A stretch of DNA of 64,000 nucleotides, from assembly GCA_900696575.1 (NCBI GenBank), contig CAADHD010000032.1, positions 1 through 64,000 of the forward strand, given 5' to 3'. Numbering within the stretch: position 1 is the first letter of the stretch; each line of letters begins with the position of its first letter. Below the pieces are notes generated by a model. The model was not told where the DNA came from and made no database searches. It was given only the letters and a program-made list of their open reading frames with translations. The stretch comes from an uncultured Bacteroidota bacterium. Its GTDB lineage: Bacteria > Bacteroidota > Bacteroidia > AKYH767-A > OLB10. A program made the position numbers and the translations under genes. Shown in pieces: positions 1-9,333 of the stretch.

Positions 1-2
1 CT

Positions 3-845
3 GAAGAGCTGGAAGCCATAACAAACGACTTTATTACCCAATCGCTATCACAGCAATGGAACCTTGGAACGTATGAGTATGAAGATGTGGTATTAATGCT
101 CGAAGGAGCTTTGAACTACCGTACCTGCACCCCGCATGAGTATTATAATGAGATAGCTATAGACAGTGCTTCAAGGTTCATCACCATTGAACAATCAGAA
201 ACTGATGGGCCATGGGTTGTAAACCCCGAAGTACTGATTGAAGCCTGGGAAGATTTACTTACCCATGCACAGCAAACAGCCGAACGCTTAGAAAACGGAG
301 AGTACTTCAACATAGTAGCTGATCTGGAAATCGGCCATGTTAATTACGAAGAAGAAAGGATAAGAGTGAGTGTGGTTATTTGGGCGGGGCTGGCAACGCT
401 GAACCCAATTCAATATTGTGAGTTTGGAAGCAATGATTATTGGAATGCAATTTCCTTTGGTACTTTATATCAATGTGGAAACTTTTCAGGATGTGGTATT
501 AATAATGGTAACAGCTCAAGCTGTGCACGAAAAGAAATAACAAGAAGAATAAATTCACGTTTTTGTTTTGAAACATGCGAAGCATCGTACTTTAGTAATA
601 TTTCAATAACTTCATTTTTTTCAGGTACTTACGTGAATCCTGTTTTATTACCTTGCACAGGATTGGATTGGACATGGTCAGGGGCTTTATTTGGAAATCT
701 TACAAATGAATGTTTAAGTCCATATCAATTAGATTGCTATACTAGAGGAATAAAGAATGTTGGAAATGCAATTGCTACTGGTCAGGGTAAATGTTTAGTA
801 AGTGTCCAAATTCAAGAAATGCTTCCTTTATGCTCATGTCCTTAA
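3..845 (+). CDS. C-terminal part of an unrecognised protein with a Cys-rich tail (5' end outside window)
   Basis: The reading frame is open from base 3, so the 280 residues seen here are the C-terminal part of a longer protein. The GTG at 87 and the ATG at 99 are internal. The first 130 or so residues look like an acidic, ordinary soluble domain and have normal base composition. The remainder is rich in Cys (about 12), Asn, Ser and Gly and ends in CSCP. G+C falls from 30 of 60 bases (361-420) to 19 of 60 (421-480), so the tail has a different composition from the front. I do not recognise the family. A T9SS cargo gene follows 152 bp downstream on the same strand. A variable C-terminal module is an inference from the composition change only. 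Confidence 0.6.
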   Translation, partial: EELEAITNDFITQSLSQQWNLGTYEYEDVVLMLEGALNYRTCTPHEYYNEIAIDSASRFITIEQSETDGPWVVNPEVLIEAWEDLLTHAQQTAERLENGEYFNIVADLEIGHVNYEEERIRVSVVIWAGLATLNPIQYCEFGSNDYWNAISFGTLYQCGNFSGCGINNGNSSSCARKEITRRINSRFCFETCEASYFSNISITSFFSGTYVNPVLLPCTGLDWTWSGALFGNLTNECLSPYQLDCYTRGIKNVGNAIATGQGKCLVSVQIQEMLPLCSCP

Positions 846-997
846 TATGTGGGATCATTATTTTTATTTGGGAATACCAGTTATTTTTAATCCTAACTAA
901 TAATTGTATCTATTAACATTTAACAAGGTTTGGAGTATTATTAATACATTTTGTTATTAATGTTTTTAAATCTTGTTGGATGTTAAACTTATAATTC

Positions 998-2479
998 ATG
1001 AAAAGAGTTTTATTGAATATATTCTTCCTGATGGTTTATTCAAAATCAGTGTCAGCTCAGAACTTCCCTTTTATTTATTCTACAGGGATGGATGAAGTGA
1101 TTTCTGATGTCACAGAAGATTCAGCTGGAAATTATTTTGTGGTTGGAATCAAGGGGAATTTTCAGATACCTGTTCTTGGTGATTACACCGGACTTCTTAT
1201 TAAGCTGAATGGTATGGGTGATTCTGTCTCATCTATTCAATACAGATACAACAATCAGGTAACTTATTTCAGTTCTGTTTTTATTGCAGACTCATCAAGA
1301 ATAATTGTCATTGGCGATACATTTGATACGCTAACCTACAGCGTTAAAATTTTATTTTTAGAACTTGATTCAAATTATCAGGTTTTAAATGAAAAGATTA
1401 TTGGCAAAGACAGCACTTTTCAACGTGTACTGACCGTCAATCGTGGAGCCAATGATGATTATTTAATAGCGGGTTACTCTTCTGATACTACTAATAAATT
1501 AATGTTTTACCGTTTATCAGCTTATGGCGATTCCCTTCAGTCTGCTTATCTTTCAGGAATACTTTCATTTCCCCTTGCTTTCAGTTTGCAAGAGGTTCCA
1601 GGGCAGAACAGATATGTCGGTTATGCTTATAGCTATTCAATTGGTCCGTCTTTTCCTGCTGTTTACAATGAAATTTTATTGTTAGACAATACTTTGAATG
1701 TTGATTCTGTTGTTTATGTTGATAATTCAGCCGCTATTATTAGTGGATTATGGCAAAATGACACTACATTAATTGTCTGCACCAAAGGTTATGATCCAAA
1801 TTCTCCTCCTCTTGATTGGAATTTTAGAATAAGGAGGTATACAAATGACTTCATGCTTCTTAGCGATACAATGTTTGGAGCTAAAGATACAACCGAAGCA
1901 GAAGCAATTGGTCCTATTAGCCAATCAAATGATGGCAGCATTTATTTTGGAGGCACCATCAACTATCAAAACAATTATTGGGGAAGTGTTCCTGCTTATT
2001 TTTTAGCGGTGAAATTTGATTCAAATCTTATTCCTATTTGGAGCCGTTATGTCTATTACAACAACGAATACCTCAACCTATACAAAGTCCTCGCCACCAA
2101 TGATGGCGGAGTGCTTCTTGCCGGTACCAAATACAATGCTGCCACAGCCAACGGGCAGGAGCGTGATATTTATGTCATCAAACTCGATTCGCTGGGCAAC
2201 TATGTAACCGGTACCGGCAATAGCCCAGTTGCACAGGTTCATGATTTCATTGTTTACCCCAACCCCGCAGCTTCACAACTTACGCTTCAATACTCACCAC
2301 CAAAAGCAACCGGCTATGCAACCATTTACAACACCCTTGGCGAAGCAGTTCACCATCTCATCTTACCAACAGGCAGTTCCCACCTTAAGGTAAACATTGC
2401 TCACCTGCCCGCAGGGCTTTACTTAATAAAAGTAGAAGCCGATGGGAAAAGCGGAGTAAAGCGGTTTGTGAGGGAGTAG
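998..2479 (+). CDS. Secreted T9SS type A sorting-domain protein, probable beta-propeller
   Basis: This 493-residue protein has a signal peptide (MKRVLLNIFFLMVYSKSVSA, then QN). Its long central region has repeating blades with GGxxYxVG or GGVLLAGT-like strands and 'KLDSLGN' turns, typical of secreted propeller-like repeats. From about residue 418 it carries a T9SS type A sorting domain beginning HDFIVYPNPAASQL and ending with the LPAGLYLIKVEADG strand. It should cross the outer membrane by T9SS and be released or anchored after removal of that domain. The first three quarters are AT-rich (19 G/C in 1261-1320), while the sorting-domain end is GC-rich (34 G/C in 2101-2160), so the gene looks mosaic. 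The ligand or enzymatic role is unknown. Confidence 0.8.
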   Translation: MKRVLLNIFFLMVYSKSVSAQNFPFIYSTGMDEVISDVTEDSAGNYFVVGIKGNFQIPVLGDYTGLLIKLNGMGDSVSSIQYRYNNQVTYFSSVFIADSSRIIVIGDTFDTLTYSVKILFLELDSNYQVLNEKIIGKDSTFQRVLTVNRGANDDYLIAGYSSDTTNKLMFYRLSAYGDSLQSAYLSGILSFPLAFSLQEVPGQNRYVGYAYSYSIGPSFPAVYNEILLLDNTLNVDSVVYVDNSAAIISGLWQNDTTLIVCTKGYDPNSPPLDWNFRIRRYTNDFMLLSDTMFGAKDTTEAEAIGPISQSNDGSIYFGGTINYQNNYWGSVPAYFLAVKFDSNLIPIWSRYVYYNNEYLNLYKVLATNDGGVLLAGTKYNAATANGQERDIYVIKLDSLGNYVTGTGNSPVAQVHDFIVYPNPAASQLTLQYSPPKATGYATIYNTLGEAVHHLILPTGSSHLKVNIAHLPAGLYLIKVEADGKSGVKRFVRE

Positions 2480-2683
2480 AAGAATAAGATAAATGAAAAA
2501 TGATTTTACAAGTAACCAACTCCGTAGTGGATGCAGCGCAGTGCCGGATCATGCCTGAGGCATATAAACTTACTTGGAAGGGAGGGGGAGCGGGGAGGCT
2601 CCTTCAGATTAGAAGCATGCTTAAACAAAGCATACAGACAACATTTTTACATTTAAACCGTATGAAGCAATAAACCAAATGCC

Positions 2684-3295
2684 ATGAAGAATCTTCTTCC
2701 TCTATTATTTATTGTTTCAATTTTTGGTTCCTGCAAAAAGGATGATAATCCACCTATTGTAACCATTCTGGGAAAAAACCCTGATTCGGTGTATGTGAAA
2801 ACCGCTGCCGATTACAATGACCCGGGTGCAACCGCTAATGACCCCGAAGACGGGCCGGTGGAACTGATCATTGCCAAGAATGTTAACATGCAGGTGGTTG
2901 GCCATTATCTTATTTTTTATTCTGCAAAAGATAAGTATGACAATGTTTCTGAAAAGAAAGAACGTCATGTTTATGTTACCAAAGTAAACGGAGAATTTAC
3001 TGCTACAGAAAATTGCAGCGCATCAGGTACACAGAATCTGGTGGTAACAGCTACTTCAAACTTTAACAACGATACCATTTATTTAAAGGATTTTCCGGTT
3101 TCTTCCTTCACCACTAAAGCAGTGGTTAAAGAAGGCGGCTATCATATTTTTCAGCAGGACATCAATTCAGTGCTCAGTATTGAAGGAGAAATTCAGGCTG
3201 ATCATACGGACCTGGTGATAAACTATACACGAACCTCGTTAGTAGGCCCACCGGCAACCGAAAACTGTTCTCTTACTTTGAAGAGGAATAATTAA
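2684..3295 (+). CDS. Lipoprotein with DUF5011-like Ig domain
   Basis: This 203-residue protein has a lipobox signal (FIVSIFGSC, Cys17, then KKDD), so it should be lipidated and exported. Residues 24-98 (PPIVTILG, then YNDPGATANDPEDG, ending ERHVYVTK) match the DUF5011 type of immunoglobulin-like surface domain. The rest is a beta-rich domain with two Cys residues. The stop codon overlaps the 3' end of the convergent amidohydrolase by 23 bp. Function is unknown; a cell-surface structural role is likely from the domain. Confidence 0.75.
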   Translation: MKNLLPLLFIVSIFGSCKKDDNPPIVTILGKNPDSVYVKTAADYNDPGATANDPEDGPVELIIAKNVNMQVVGHYLIFYSAKDKYDNVSEKKERHVYVTKVNGEFTATENCSASGTQNLVVTATSNFNNDTIYLKDFPVSSFTTKAVVKEGGYHIFQQDINSVLSIEGEIQADHTDLVINYTRTSLVGPPATENCSLTLKRNN

Positions 3296-4928
3296 AAACC
3301 TGTTTACCCCCCAGCCAGGTTTCTTTTACTTTCACTTTAAAAGTTTCATCAATGGGGCATTGCATAATGTCCTTTTCAAGAATTACAAAATCAGCTTTCT
3401 TACCAGCCTCAAGACTTCCTTTTTCTTTTTCTTCAAAAAGTGAATAAGCAGCCCAGATGGTCATTCCTTTTAATGCTTCTTCGCGCGTTAATGCATTCTC
3501 TATCTGAAATCCTACTTCGGGATATTGCTGCTGATCAGTTCGGGCAACGGCAGCATAAAATCCAAAAAGCGGATTAATACTCTCCACCGGAAAATCACTT
3601 CCAAGGGCTACCATACCAAACCGGTTCATCAGCTCACGGTAAGCATAAGCATATTTGATTCTTTCTTTTCCCAATCTTGATTCAGCCCAATACATATCAC
3701 TGGTGGCATGGGTTGGCTGAACAGAGGGGATAATGGAGTAATCAGCAAACAACCTGAAATCATCAGGATGCAGAGTCTGGCAATGTTCAATTCGCCAGCG
3801 TAAATCATTTTTACCTTTTAATACTGAAGCGTAGAGGTTAAGTAATGTATGGTTGGCTGAATCGCCAATGCAATGGGTGTTCATCTGGAAGCCATGCTCG
3901 TAAATTTCCTGTGCCGTTGTTTTCAGTTTTTCAAAATCATGCAGCATGAAGCCGTAATGGCCTGGCTGGTCGGTATAAGGATGTAGCAGGCAGGCACCCC
4001 GTGAACCCAATGCGCCATCGGCATATACTTTAAATGAGCAGACATTGAGCTTATCGGTTTTGATTCTTCCGTTTTTAAAAAAGAATGGTTTGTTGTCATC
4101 GTCACAGGTAATCATGGCATATACCTGCATGGAAAGTTTACCGGATTTCTGAAGTGAGTCAATCAAGAAGATTTTTTCTTTTTCAAGACCTGCATCGGCA
4201 ACGGTGGTTAAACCAACTTCAAAACAGTTCTCCTGCCCGGTGAGCAACGCATCCGTTTTGAGATCAAGAGGAAAATCAGGAATAAATTTTTTCACCGAGT
4301 CAATGGCATTATCAATCAGAATGCCTGTCAGTTTCCCGTTTTTAATTTCCACCAGTCCTCCGGAAATTTTTGTTGTTGTGGTAATGCCGGCCATATCCAG
4401 CGCTTTCTGATTTACCAGAATGGCATGACCGTCAATGCGCATGAGGTAAACCGGTATGCCGGGAAATAATTCATTGAGGATGGTATTGTCAGGAAATTCT
4501 TTTATAGCCCAATCGTTCTGATCCCAGCCGCGGCCTAACAGCCATGAGAATTTATTGGTTTTAGAGTATTCTTTAATCCGTTCAATCACTTCTTCAAAAG
4601 ATTTTGTGCCGAACAGGCTGCATTTTACAATGTCGGTAGAGTAGCCGTAGAAATGACAATGGGCATCAATAAAGCCGGGATAAACCGGAGCGCCTTTTAA
4701 ATCAATTTTTTCTCCGTCAAACTTTTCTCTCAGTTCATCGCTTCCGATTGCAATTATTTTTCCGTTTTTAACTACCATAGCTTCGGCAATGGTGAAGGCG
4801 CTGTCAACCGTGTATATTTTTCCGTTGAAAAATATGGCATCAACTTTTTCTTTTCTGTTGCATGAAAACAGAAATGAGGTTAACAACAGCAGAAAGAAAG
4901 GTTTGATTTTACAGAAATTGAATTTCAT
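3273..4928 (-). CDS. Amidohydrolase family 3 lipoprotein (YtcJ-like)
   Basis: From the ATG at 4928 the protein has 551 residues and begins with a lipoprotein signal (MKFNFCKIKPFF, ending FLFSCNRK). A longer frame from 4952 would put eight residues ahead of that signal, so 4928 is preferred. The mature part is a metal-dependent amidohydrolase of the YtcJ type: an N-terminal beta sandwich (NGKIYTVD), the metal motif FIDAHCHFYG, a TIM barrel with RIDGHAILVN, RWRIEHCQTL and ALGSDFPVES, and a C-terminal ADFVILEKDI strand. These enzymes hydrolyse amide or imide bonds in unidentified substrates. Being periplasm-facing and lipidated is common in Bacteroidota homologues. Confidence 0.85.
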   Translation of the reverse strand: MKFNFCKIKPFFLLLLTSFLFSCNRKEKVDAIFFNGKIYTVDSAFTIAEAMVVKNGKIIAIGSDELREKFDGEKIDLKGAPVYPGFIDAHCHFYGYSTDIVKCSLFGTKSFEEVIERIKEYSKTNKFSWLLGRGWDQNDWAIKEFPDNTILNELFPGIPVYLMRIDGHAILVNQKALDMAGITTTTKISGGLVEIKNGKLTGILIDNAIDSVKKFIPDFPLDLKTDALLTGQENCFEVGLTTVADAGLEKEKIFLIDSLQKSGKLSMQVYAMITCDDDNKPFFFKNGRIKTDKLNVCSFKVYADGALGSRGACLLHPYTDQPGHYGFMLHDFEKLKTTAQEIYEHGFQMNTHCIGDSANHTLLNLYASVLKGKNDLRWRIEHCQTLHPDDFRLFADYSIIPSVQPTHATSDMYWAESRLGKERIKYAYAYRELMNRFGMVALGSDFPVESINPLFGFYAAVARTDQQQYPEVGFQIENALTREEALKGMTIWAAYSLFEEKEKGSLEAGKKADFVILEKDIMQCPIDETFKVKVKETWLGGKQVFNYSSSK

Positions 4929-4975
4929 AAGCTGAGAGATTAAGCTGTGCAAATAAAAAATAATAGAAGCTGGTT

Positions 4976-5764
4976 TTAAATCAGTCTTTTTATGAGCCGC
5001 AGGTGGTGGGTATATTTCCGGATGGCTTCGTTATAGATACCGTGATGGTCAATCATATCCATTCGAACACGTCCGCTGACATGAATGATTTTATTTTTTG
5101 TAAGAAGGATACCTACATGCGTAATTTTTCCTTCGGCATTGTCAAAGAAGGCAAGGTCGCCCGGATGGGCTTCGTCTAAAAGATTGATAAGCATTCCCTG
5201 TTCGGCCTGCATCCATGCATCGCGCCTGAGTCTTTTGCCTGCCAATTTGAAAACCATTTGTGTAAATCCTGAACAATCAATTCCCAAAGGAGAACGACCG
5301 CCCCAGAGGTAAGGACAGTTCAGATACATGTAAGCATTTTCAATGATTACGTTTGACGATTCTAAAGTTTCCGGAAAGCGTGCATTGCCGTCAAAGTTGT
5401 AAAGCAATTCACCAATACGGCATTTGTTTCCTTTGAAATAGGGCAGGGAACTTCCGAGTACAACCGATTGCATAATGCGTTCGTGTACTGCTATCTGAAT
5501 CAAATCATAGCTTACACACATTTCCTGCTTTTCAAGTTCGCGGAACGTTTCGTCTTCAATCGGTGTACATTGTATAGCCGGAATCCATCCTTCATAATCA
5601 TCATAACTCATGCGGATGCGCAACCAGTCATTCTGAGAACTTAAAATTTCAAAATGTTCACCAAACAAAAGTTGCGAAACCATTTCGCTGCGGTGAGAAG
5701 GCTCGGCTCTCACGGCAATTAAACTCAGGCTGCTAATTCCGTAATTCAAGTTGAAAGATTTCAA
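4976..5764 (-). CDS. C40 family NlpC/P60 peptidase with SH3-like domain
   Basis: The protein has 262 residues. Residues 12-70 form a bacterial SH3-like domain (VRAEPSHRSEMVSQLLFGE, WLRIRMSYDDYEGWI), and residues 135-262 form the NlpC/P60 fold. The catalytic Cys164 is in GIDCSGF, His216 is in KITHVGIL, and His228 is in KIIHVSG. This family cleaves peptidoglycan stem peptides, typically the D-Glu-diamino-acid bond. I see no signal peptide, so it may act in the cytoplasm on recycled muropeptides or use another route. Its start overlaps the thiolase stop by 4 bp (ATGA), so the two are translationally coupled. Confidence 0.87.
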   Translation of the reverse strand: MKSFNLNYGISSLSLIAVRAEPSHRSEMVSQLLFGEHFEILSSQNDWLRIRMSYDDYEGWIPAIQCTPIEDETFRELEKQEMCVSYDLIQIAVHERIMQSVVLGSSLPYFKGNKCRIGELLYNFDGNARFPETLESSNVIIENAYMYLNCPYLWGGRSPLGIDCSGFTQMVFKLAGKRLRRDAWMQAEQGMLINLLDEAHPGDLAFFDNAEGKITHVGILLTKNKIIHVSGRVRMDMIDHHGIYNEAIRKYTHHLRLIKRLI

Positions 5765-6939
5765 ATGCGTTCAATAACCATAGCGCTGGCGCCACCGCCT
5801 CCGTTGCATATTCCTGCTGCACCATAGCGGGCATTGTTTTGTTTCAGAATATGAATAAGCGTAACCATAATTCTTGCTCCTGAACATCCGAGCGGATGGC
5901 CGAGCGAAACAGCGCCACCGTTAACATTTACACGTGCCGGATCTAATTTCATTTCGCGGATGTTGGCAATTCCTACAACGGAGAATGCTTCATTCAGTTC
6001 TACATAATTAAGGTCTTCCATTTTCAACCCTGCTTTGGCAACTGCGCGAGGCAAAGCTTTGGATGGGGTAGTGGTAAACCATTCCGGTGCTTGTTCAGCA
6101 TCGGCATAACCGCGGATTACGGCCAGCGGTTTCAATCCATGTTTAACGGCTTTTTCTTTACTCATCAGAACTAAGGCAGCAGCACCATCATTCATGGTGC
6201 TGGCATTGGCGGCAGTAACGGTTCCGTCTTTCTGAAAGACAGGCTTTAATCCCGGAATTTTTTCAAAGTTTACATTTTTGTATTCCTCATCTTCTGTAAA
6301 TAAAACCGGGTCGCCTTTCTTCTGGGGAATTTCAACCGGAACAATTTCATCCTTAAACTTACCGGCATCCCAGGCAGCCGCAGAGCGTTTGTATGATTCA
6401 ATAGCAAAGGCATCCTGTTCTTCGCGGCTTATGTTGCATTCTTTTGCGCAGAGTTCGGCTGCATTTCCCATAGCATAATTATGATATACATCGGTTAATC
6501 CATCCTTCGCTAACCCGTCTATCAGTTTTACATCACCGTATTTATTTCCCCAACGCAGGTTTTCAGAATAGAACGGAACATTGCTCATGCTTTCCATACC
6601 TCCTGCAACCACCACTTGATTATCTCCGCATAAAATACTTTGCGCACCTATCATGACAGCTTTCATGCCCGAGGCACACACTTTATTGATGGTAGTGCAA
6701 TGAACCGAGTGGGGGAGACCTGCAAAAACAGCAGCCTGACGGGCAGGAGCCTGTCCGAGATTTGCCTGAAGAACATTACCCATCAGTACTTCGGTAACTT
6801 CTTTCGGGTCTAATTTTATTCTTTCCAATGCGCCTTTAATGGCAATGGAGCCAAGACGGGTGGCGCTGATGCCGGCTAACTTGCCTCCGAAACTTCCCAT
6901 CGGAGTACGTACGGCTGATACAATATAAACTTCTGTCAT
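5761..6939 (-). CDS. Acetyl-CoA C-acyltransferase (thiolase)
   Basis: This 392-residue protein has the full length of biosynthetic/degradative thiolases. The acyl-accepting Cys88 is in [11 protein letters not shown], His348 is in [12 protein letters not shown], and the second catalytic Cys378 is in ICNGGGGAS. It condenses two acetyl-CoA, or thiolytically cleaves 3-ketoacyl-CoA, in the cytosol. The sequence alone does not decide direction or chain length. A TATCTTTG promoter-like element lies 18 bp before the ATG. It probably leads a two-gene unit with the downstream NlpC/P60 gene. Confidence 0.93.
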   Translation of the reverse strand: MTEVYIVSAVRTPMGSFGGKLAGISATRLGSIAIKGALERIKLDPKEVTEVLMGNVLQANLGQAPARQAAVFAGLPHSVHCTTINKVCASGMKAVMIGAQSILCGDNQVVVAGGMESMSNVPFYSENLRWGNKYGDVKLIDGLAKDGLTDVYHNYAMGNAAELCAKECNISREEQDAFAIESYKRSAAAWDAGKFKDEIVPVEIPQKKGDPVLFTEDEEYKNVNFEKIPGLKPVFQKDGTVTAANASTMNDGAAALVLMSKEKAVKHGLKPLAVIRGYADAEQAPEWFTTTPSKALPRAVAKAGLKMEDLNYVELNEAFSVVGIANIREMKLDPARVNVNGGAVSLGHPLGCSGARIMVTLIHILKQNNARYGAAGICNGGGGASAMVIERI

Positions 6940-6956
6940 AGTTTTTAAATCGAGGT

Positions 6957-6964
6957 CAAAGATA
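6957..6964 (-). promoter_or_regulatory. Bacteroidota -7 element (TATCTTTG) before thiolase gene
   Basis: On the minus strand this reads TATCTTTG, matching the TAnnTTTG -7 consensus of the Bacteroidota primary sigma factor. It lies about 18 bp before the ATG. No TTG -33 element is evident at the usual 17-21 bp spacing. Confidence 0.5.
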
Positions 6965-6990
6965 GAATTGTTTTTATGGTGAAAATTCTG

Positions 6991-7563
6991 TTACAGCGAG
7001 TCAATTACATTGCACAGCTTTGCGAAAATTTCTTCAATCGTTCCTTTTCCGATTATGCGGTGATATTTGTTTTGTTTCTGATAATACTCAATAAGCGGAG
7101 CGGTTTTTTTGTTGTACTCTTCAATGCGTTTGCCAATGATAACAGGGTCGGTATCATCACTTCTTCCTGAATCCTCACCCCGATGCAGTATTCGTTTGAC
7201 TAATTCATCGTATTCAACATCTAAAGCAAGCATGGCTTTAATGCTTGTATTTTTTCCGGCAAGCAGTTTATCCAGCGCTTCGGCCTGGGCAATGGTACGT
7301 GGAAAACCATCGAAGATGAATCCCTTTGCACTTTTATTTGCTTCCAGCTTCGAGTTAATCATGCCTATTACTACTTCATCCGGAACAAGCACACCCTGGT
7401 CCATCAGCTTTTTTGCTTCAAGACCCAGGGCAGTTCCATGGGCAATTTCACTTCTCAATAAATCACCGGTAGAAAGATGGATGAGATTATAGGCGGCAAC
7501 CAGACGGGCCGATTGAGTACCTTTTCCGCAGCCGGGCGGGCCAAACAATACAAGGTTTAACAT
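6991..7563 (-). CDS. adk: Adenylate kinase
   Basis: This 190-residue protein is the short, zinc-less form usual in Bacteroidota. The P-loop GPPGCGKGT is at residues 8-16, followed by the AMP-binding region (HLSTGDLLRSE) and FIFDGFPRT. A short LID (HRGEDSGRSDDTD) replaces the four-Cys zinc lid. It interconverts ATP + AMP and 2 ADP. It lies 11 bp downstream of hpt on the same strand, so the two purine-nucleotide genes are probably cotranscribed. Confidence 0.96.
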   Translation of the reverse strand: MLNLVLFGPPGCGKGTQSARLVAAYNLIHLSTGDLLRSEIAHGTALGLEAKKLMDQGVLVPDEVVIGMINSKLEANKSAKGFIFDGFPRTIAQAEALDKLLAGKNTSIKAMLALDVEYDELVKRILHRGEDSGRSDDTDPVIIGKRIEEYNKKTAPLIEYYQKQNKYHRIIGKGTIEEIFAKLCNVIDSL

Positions 7564-7574
7564 ATATCTTTTTT

Positions 7575-8108
7575 TCAGGTTTCATTTAAAACATAAATGT
7601 CATTCAGGTTACGTCCTTGTCCGTCATAATCCAGTCCGTAACCTACTACAAAGGCAGGCTCAATTTCAAATCCGATATAATCAGGTTTGATGTTTTTTTT
7701 GACAGAAGCCGGTTTGAAAAGCAATGTGGCTAATTTTAAAGTGGCCGGGTTTTGTTTTCTGATTTCTTCGAGTAAAAAAAGAGCTGTTTCGCCTGTATCT
7801 ACAATATCTTCAACCACAATGACATGCCTGCCTGATAAATTTTCGGAGAGGCCAATCACATTTTTGACCGCTCCTGATGACTGCAGACCGTTGTAACTCG
7901 AAACGCGGATAAAACCGATTTCGCATGAAATGCTGACTTCTTTAAACAAATCAGCCATAAAAAGAAAGGCGCCATTAAGCACACCAATGAATAATGGATT
8001 CTTCGATTCATACTCGCGGTTTATTTCCGAAGCAATGATTTTTACCCGTTGGGCAATTTCCGATGAGCCTATCATCACCCGGAATGTTTTGTCTTTTACT
8101 TTTATCAC
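7575..8108 (-). CDS. hpt: Hypoxanthine phosphoribosyltransferase
   Basis: This 177-residue type I phosphoribosyltransferase has the PRPP-binding motif VVVEDIVDTGETA around residue 100, an upstream GVLNGAFLFMADLF loop and a C-terminal DYIGFEIEPAFVVGYGLDY segment typical of bacterial Hpt. It converts hypoxanthine (and usually guanine) plus PRPP to IMP or GMP. It is divergent from purK, so salvage (hpt-adk) and de novo synthesis (purK-purE) share one 82-bp intergenic region. Confidence 0.95.
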   Translation of the reverse strand: MIKVKDKTFRVMIGSSEIAQRVKIIASEINREYESKNPLFIGVLNGAFLFMADLFKEVSISCEIGFIRVSSYNGLQSSGAVKNVIGLSENLSGRHVIVVEDIVDTGETALFLLEEIRKQNPATLKLATLLFKPASVKKNIKPDYIGFEIEPAFVVGYGLDYDGQGRNLNDIYVLNET

Positions 8109-8190
8109 AACTTTAATTCAGAGGGCTAAAATAAGATGTGGCGTCAAATGCGGCATGAGTACAATCAACTTTTACATAAACTTGCCGCTG

Positions 8191-9330
8191 ATGCATTCTC
8201 TTAAAAGCAATACTGTTCTCGGCATACTTGGCGGTGGTCAGCTTGGCCGTATGCTGTTGCAGAAAGCCATTGACTGGAATATCACTAGCCTGATAGTGGA
8301 TTGCGATAAGGATGCTCCCTGCCGTTACCTCACTGAAAATTTTATCAATCGTCCTTACAGCGATTTTGATACAGTACTCGAAGCCGGAAGAAAATGCACG
8401 CATCTCACCATTGAAATTGAGCATGTCAATACGGATGCATTATTCCAATTACAAAAAGAAGGAGTAAAGATTTTCCCTCAGCCCGAATTGCTGCGCATTA
8501 TTCAGGATAAAGGATTGCAAAAAGAATTTTATGAAGCTAATAACATTGCCACTTCCGCTTTTTTTCTGGTGAAGGATAAAGAAGATTTAATGAAACGGGA
8601 ATTGAAATTTCCATTTATTCTTAAACTCCGTACGCAGGGTTACGATGGAAAAGGAGTTATGAAGATAAACTCACAGGATGATTTGAAAAATGCTTTTGAT
8701 GCTCCCTGCGCAGTGGAAGAAATGGAGGAGATTGAAAAGGAAATTTCTGTTATAGCTGCACGGAATGAGGATGGCCAATGCGCCTTTTATCCTCCGGCAG
8801 AAATGGTATTTAATCCGAAAGCCAACCTTGTTGATTACCTTTTTGCTCCTGCCGATATCAGTGATGAGCAATGGAATAAAGCAGTGCAGCTTGCAAAGCA
8901 GGTGGCAGAAAGTTTTAAACTGACAGGCATTATGGCAGTAGAAATGTTTCTTACAAAGAAAGGAGAGTTGCTGGTGAATGAATCAGCGCCACGCCCGCAT
9001 AACAGCGGCCATCATACCATAGAAGCGAATTACACTTCGCAGTATGAACAATTGCTCCGAACCATTTTCAATTTGCCTTTAGGCAGTACTGGAATTATTT
9101 CGCCTGCAGCCATGATTAACCTGCTGGGCGAAGAAGGACATGCAGGCCCGGCTGTTTACCAGGGACTGGAAGAAGCCCTGAAAACAGAAGGCGTTTATGT
9201 GCATCTTTACGGCAAGAAAATGACAAAGCCATTCCGCAAAATGGGGCATGTAACGGTAACGGCTTCTACTGCCGGAGAAGCTTTACGAAAAGCGAAAAAA
9301 ATAAAATCATTGTTGAAAGTAATAACCTGA
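8191..9330 (+). CDS. purK: N5-carboxyaminoimidazole ribonucleotide synthase
   Basis: From the ATG at 8191 the protein has 379 residues and begins MHSLKSNTVLGILGGGQLGRM, the usual PurK N-terminus. The frame is open further upstream, but that part is antisense to hpt; an ATG at 8155 is a possible alternative. ATP-grasp features include FILKLRTQGYDGKGV, the acidic EMFLTKKGELLVNE metal site and the HTIEANYTSQYEQ segment. It carboxylates AIR using ATP and bicarbonate, the step before PurE. The gap to purE is 3 bp, indicating an operon. Confidence 0.95.
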   Translation: MHSLKSNTVLGILGGGQLGRMLLQKAIDWNITSLIVDCDKDAPCRYLTENFINRPYSDFDTVLEAGRKCTHLTIEIEHVNTDALFQLQKEGVKIFPQPELLRIIQDKGLQKEFYEANNIATSAFFLVKDKEDLMKRELKFPFILKLRTQGYDGKGVMKINSQDDLKNAFDAPCAVEEMEEIEKEISVIAARNEDGQCAFYPPAEMVFNPKANLVDYLFAPADISDEQWNKAVQLAKQVAESFKLTGIMAVEMFLTKKGELLVNESAPRPHNSGHHTIEANYTSQYEQLLRTIFNLPLGSTGIISPAAMINLLGEEGHAGPAVYQGLEEALKTEGVYVHLYGKKMTKPFRKMGHVTVTASTAGEALRKAKKIKSLLKVIT

Positions 9331-9333
9331 ATC

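Noticed and set aside
7109..7492. 127-residue frame opposite adk
   Set aside because: It lies entirely inside adk, which has all adenylate kinase motifs.
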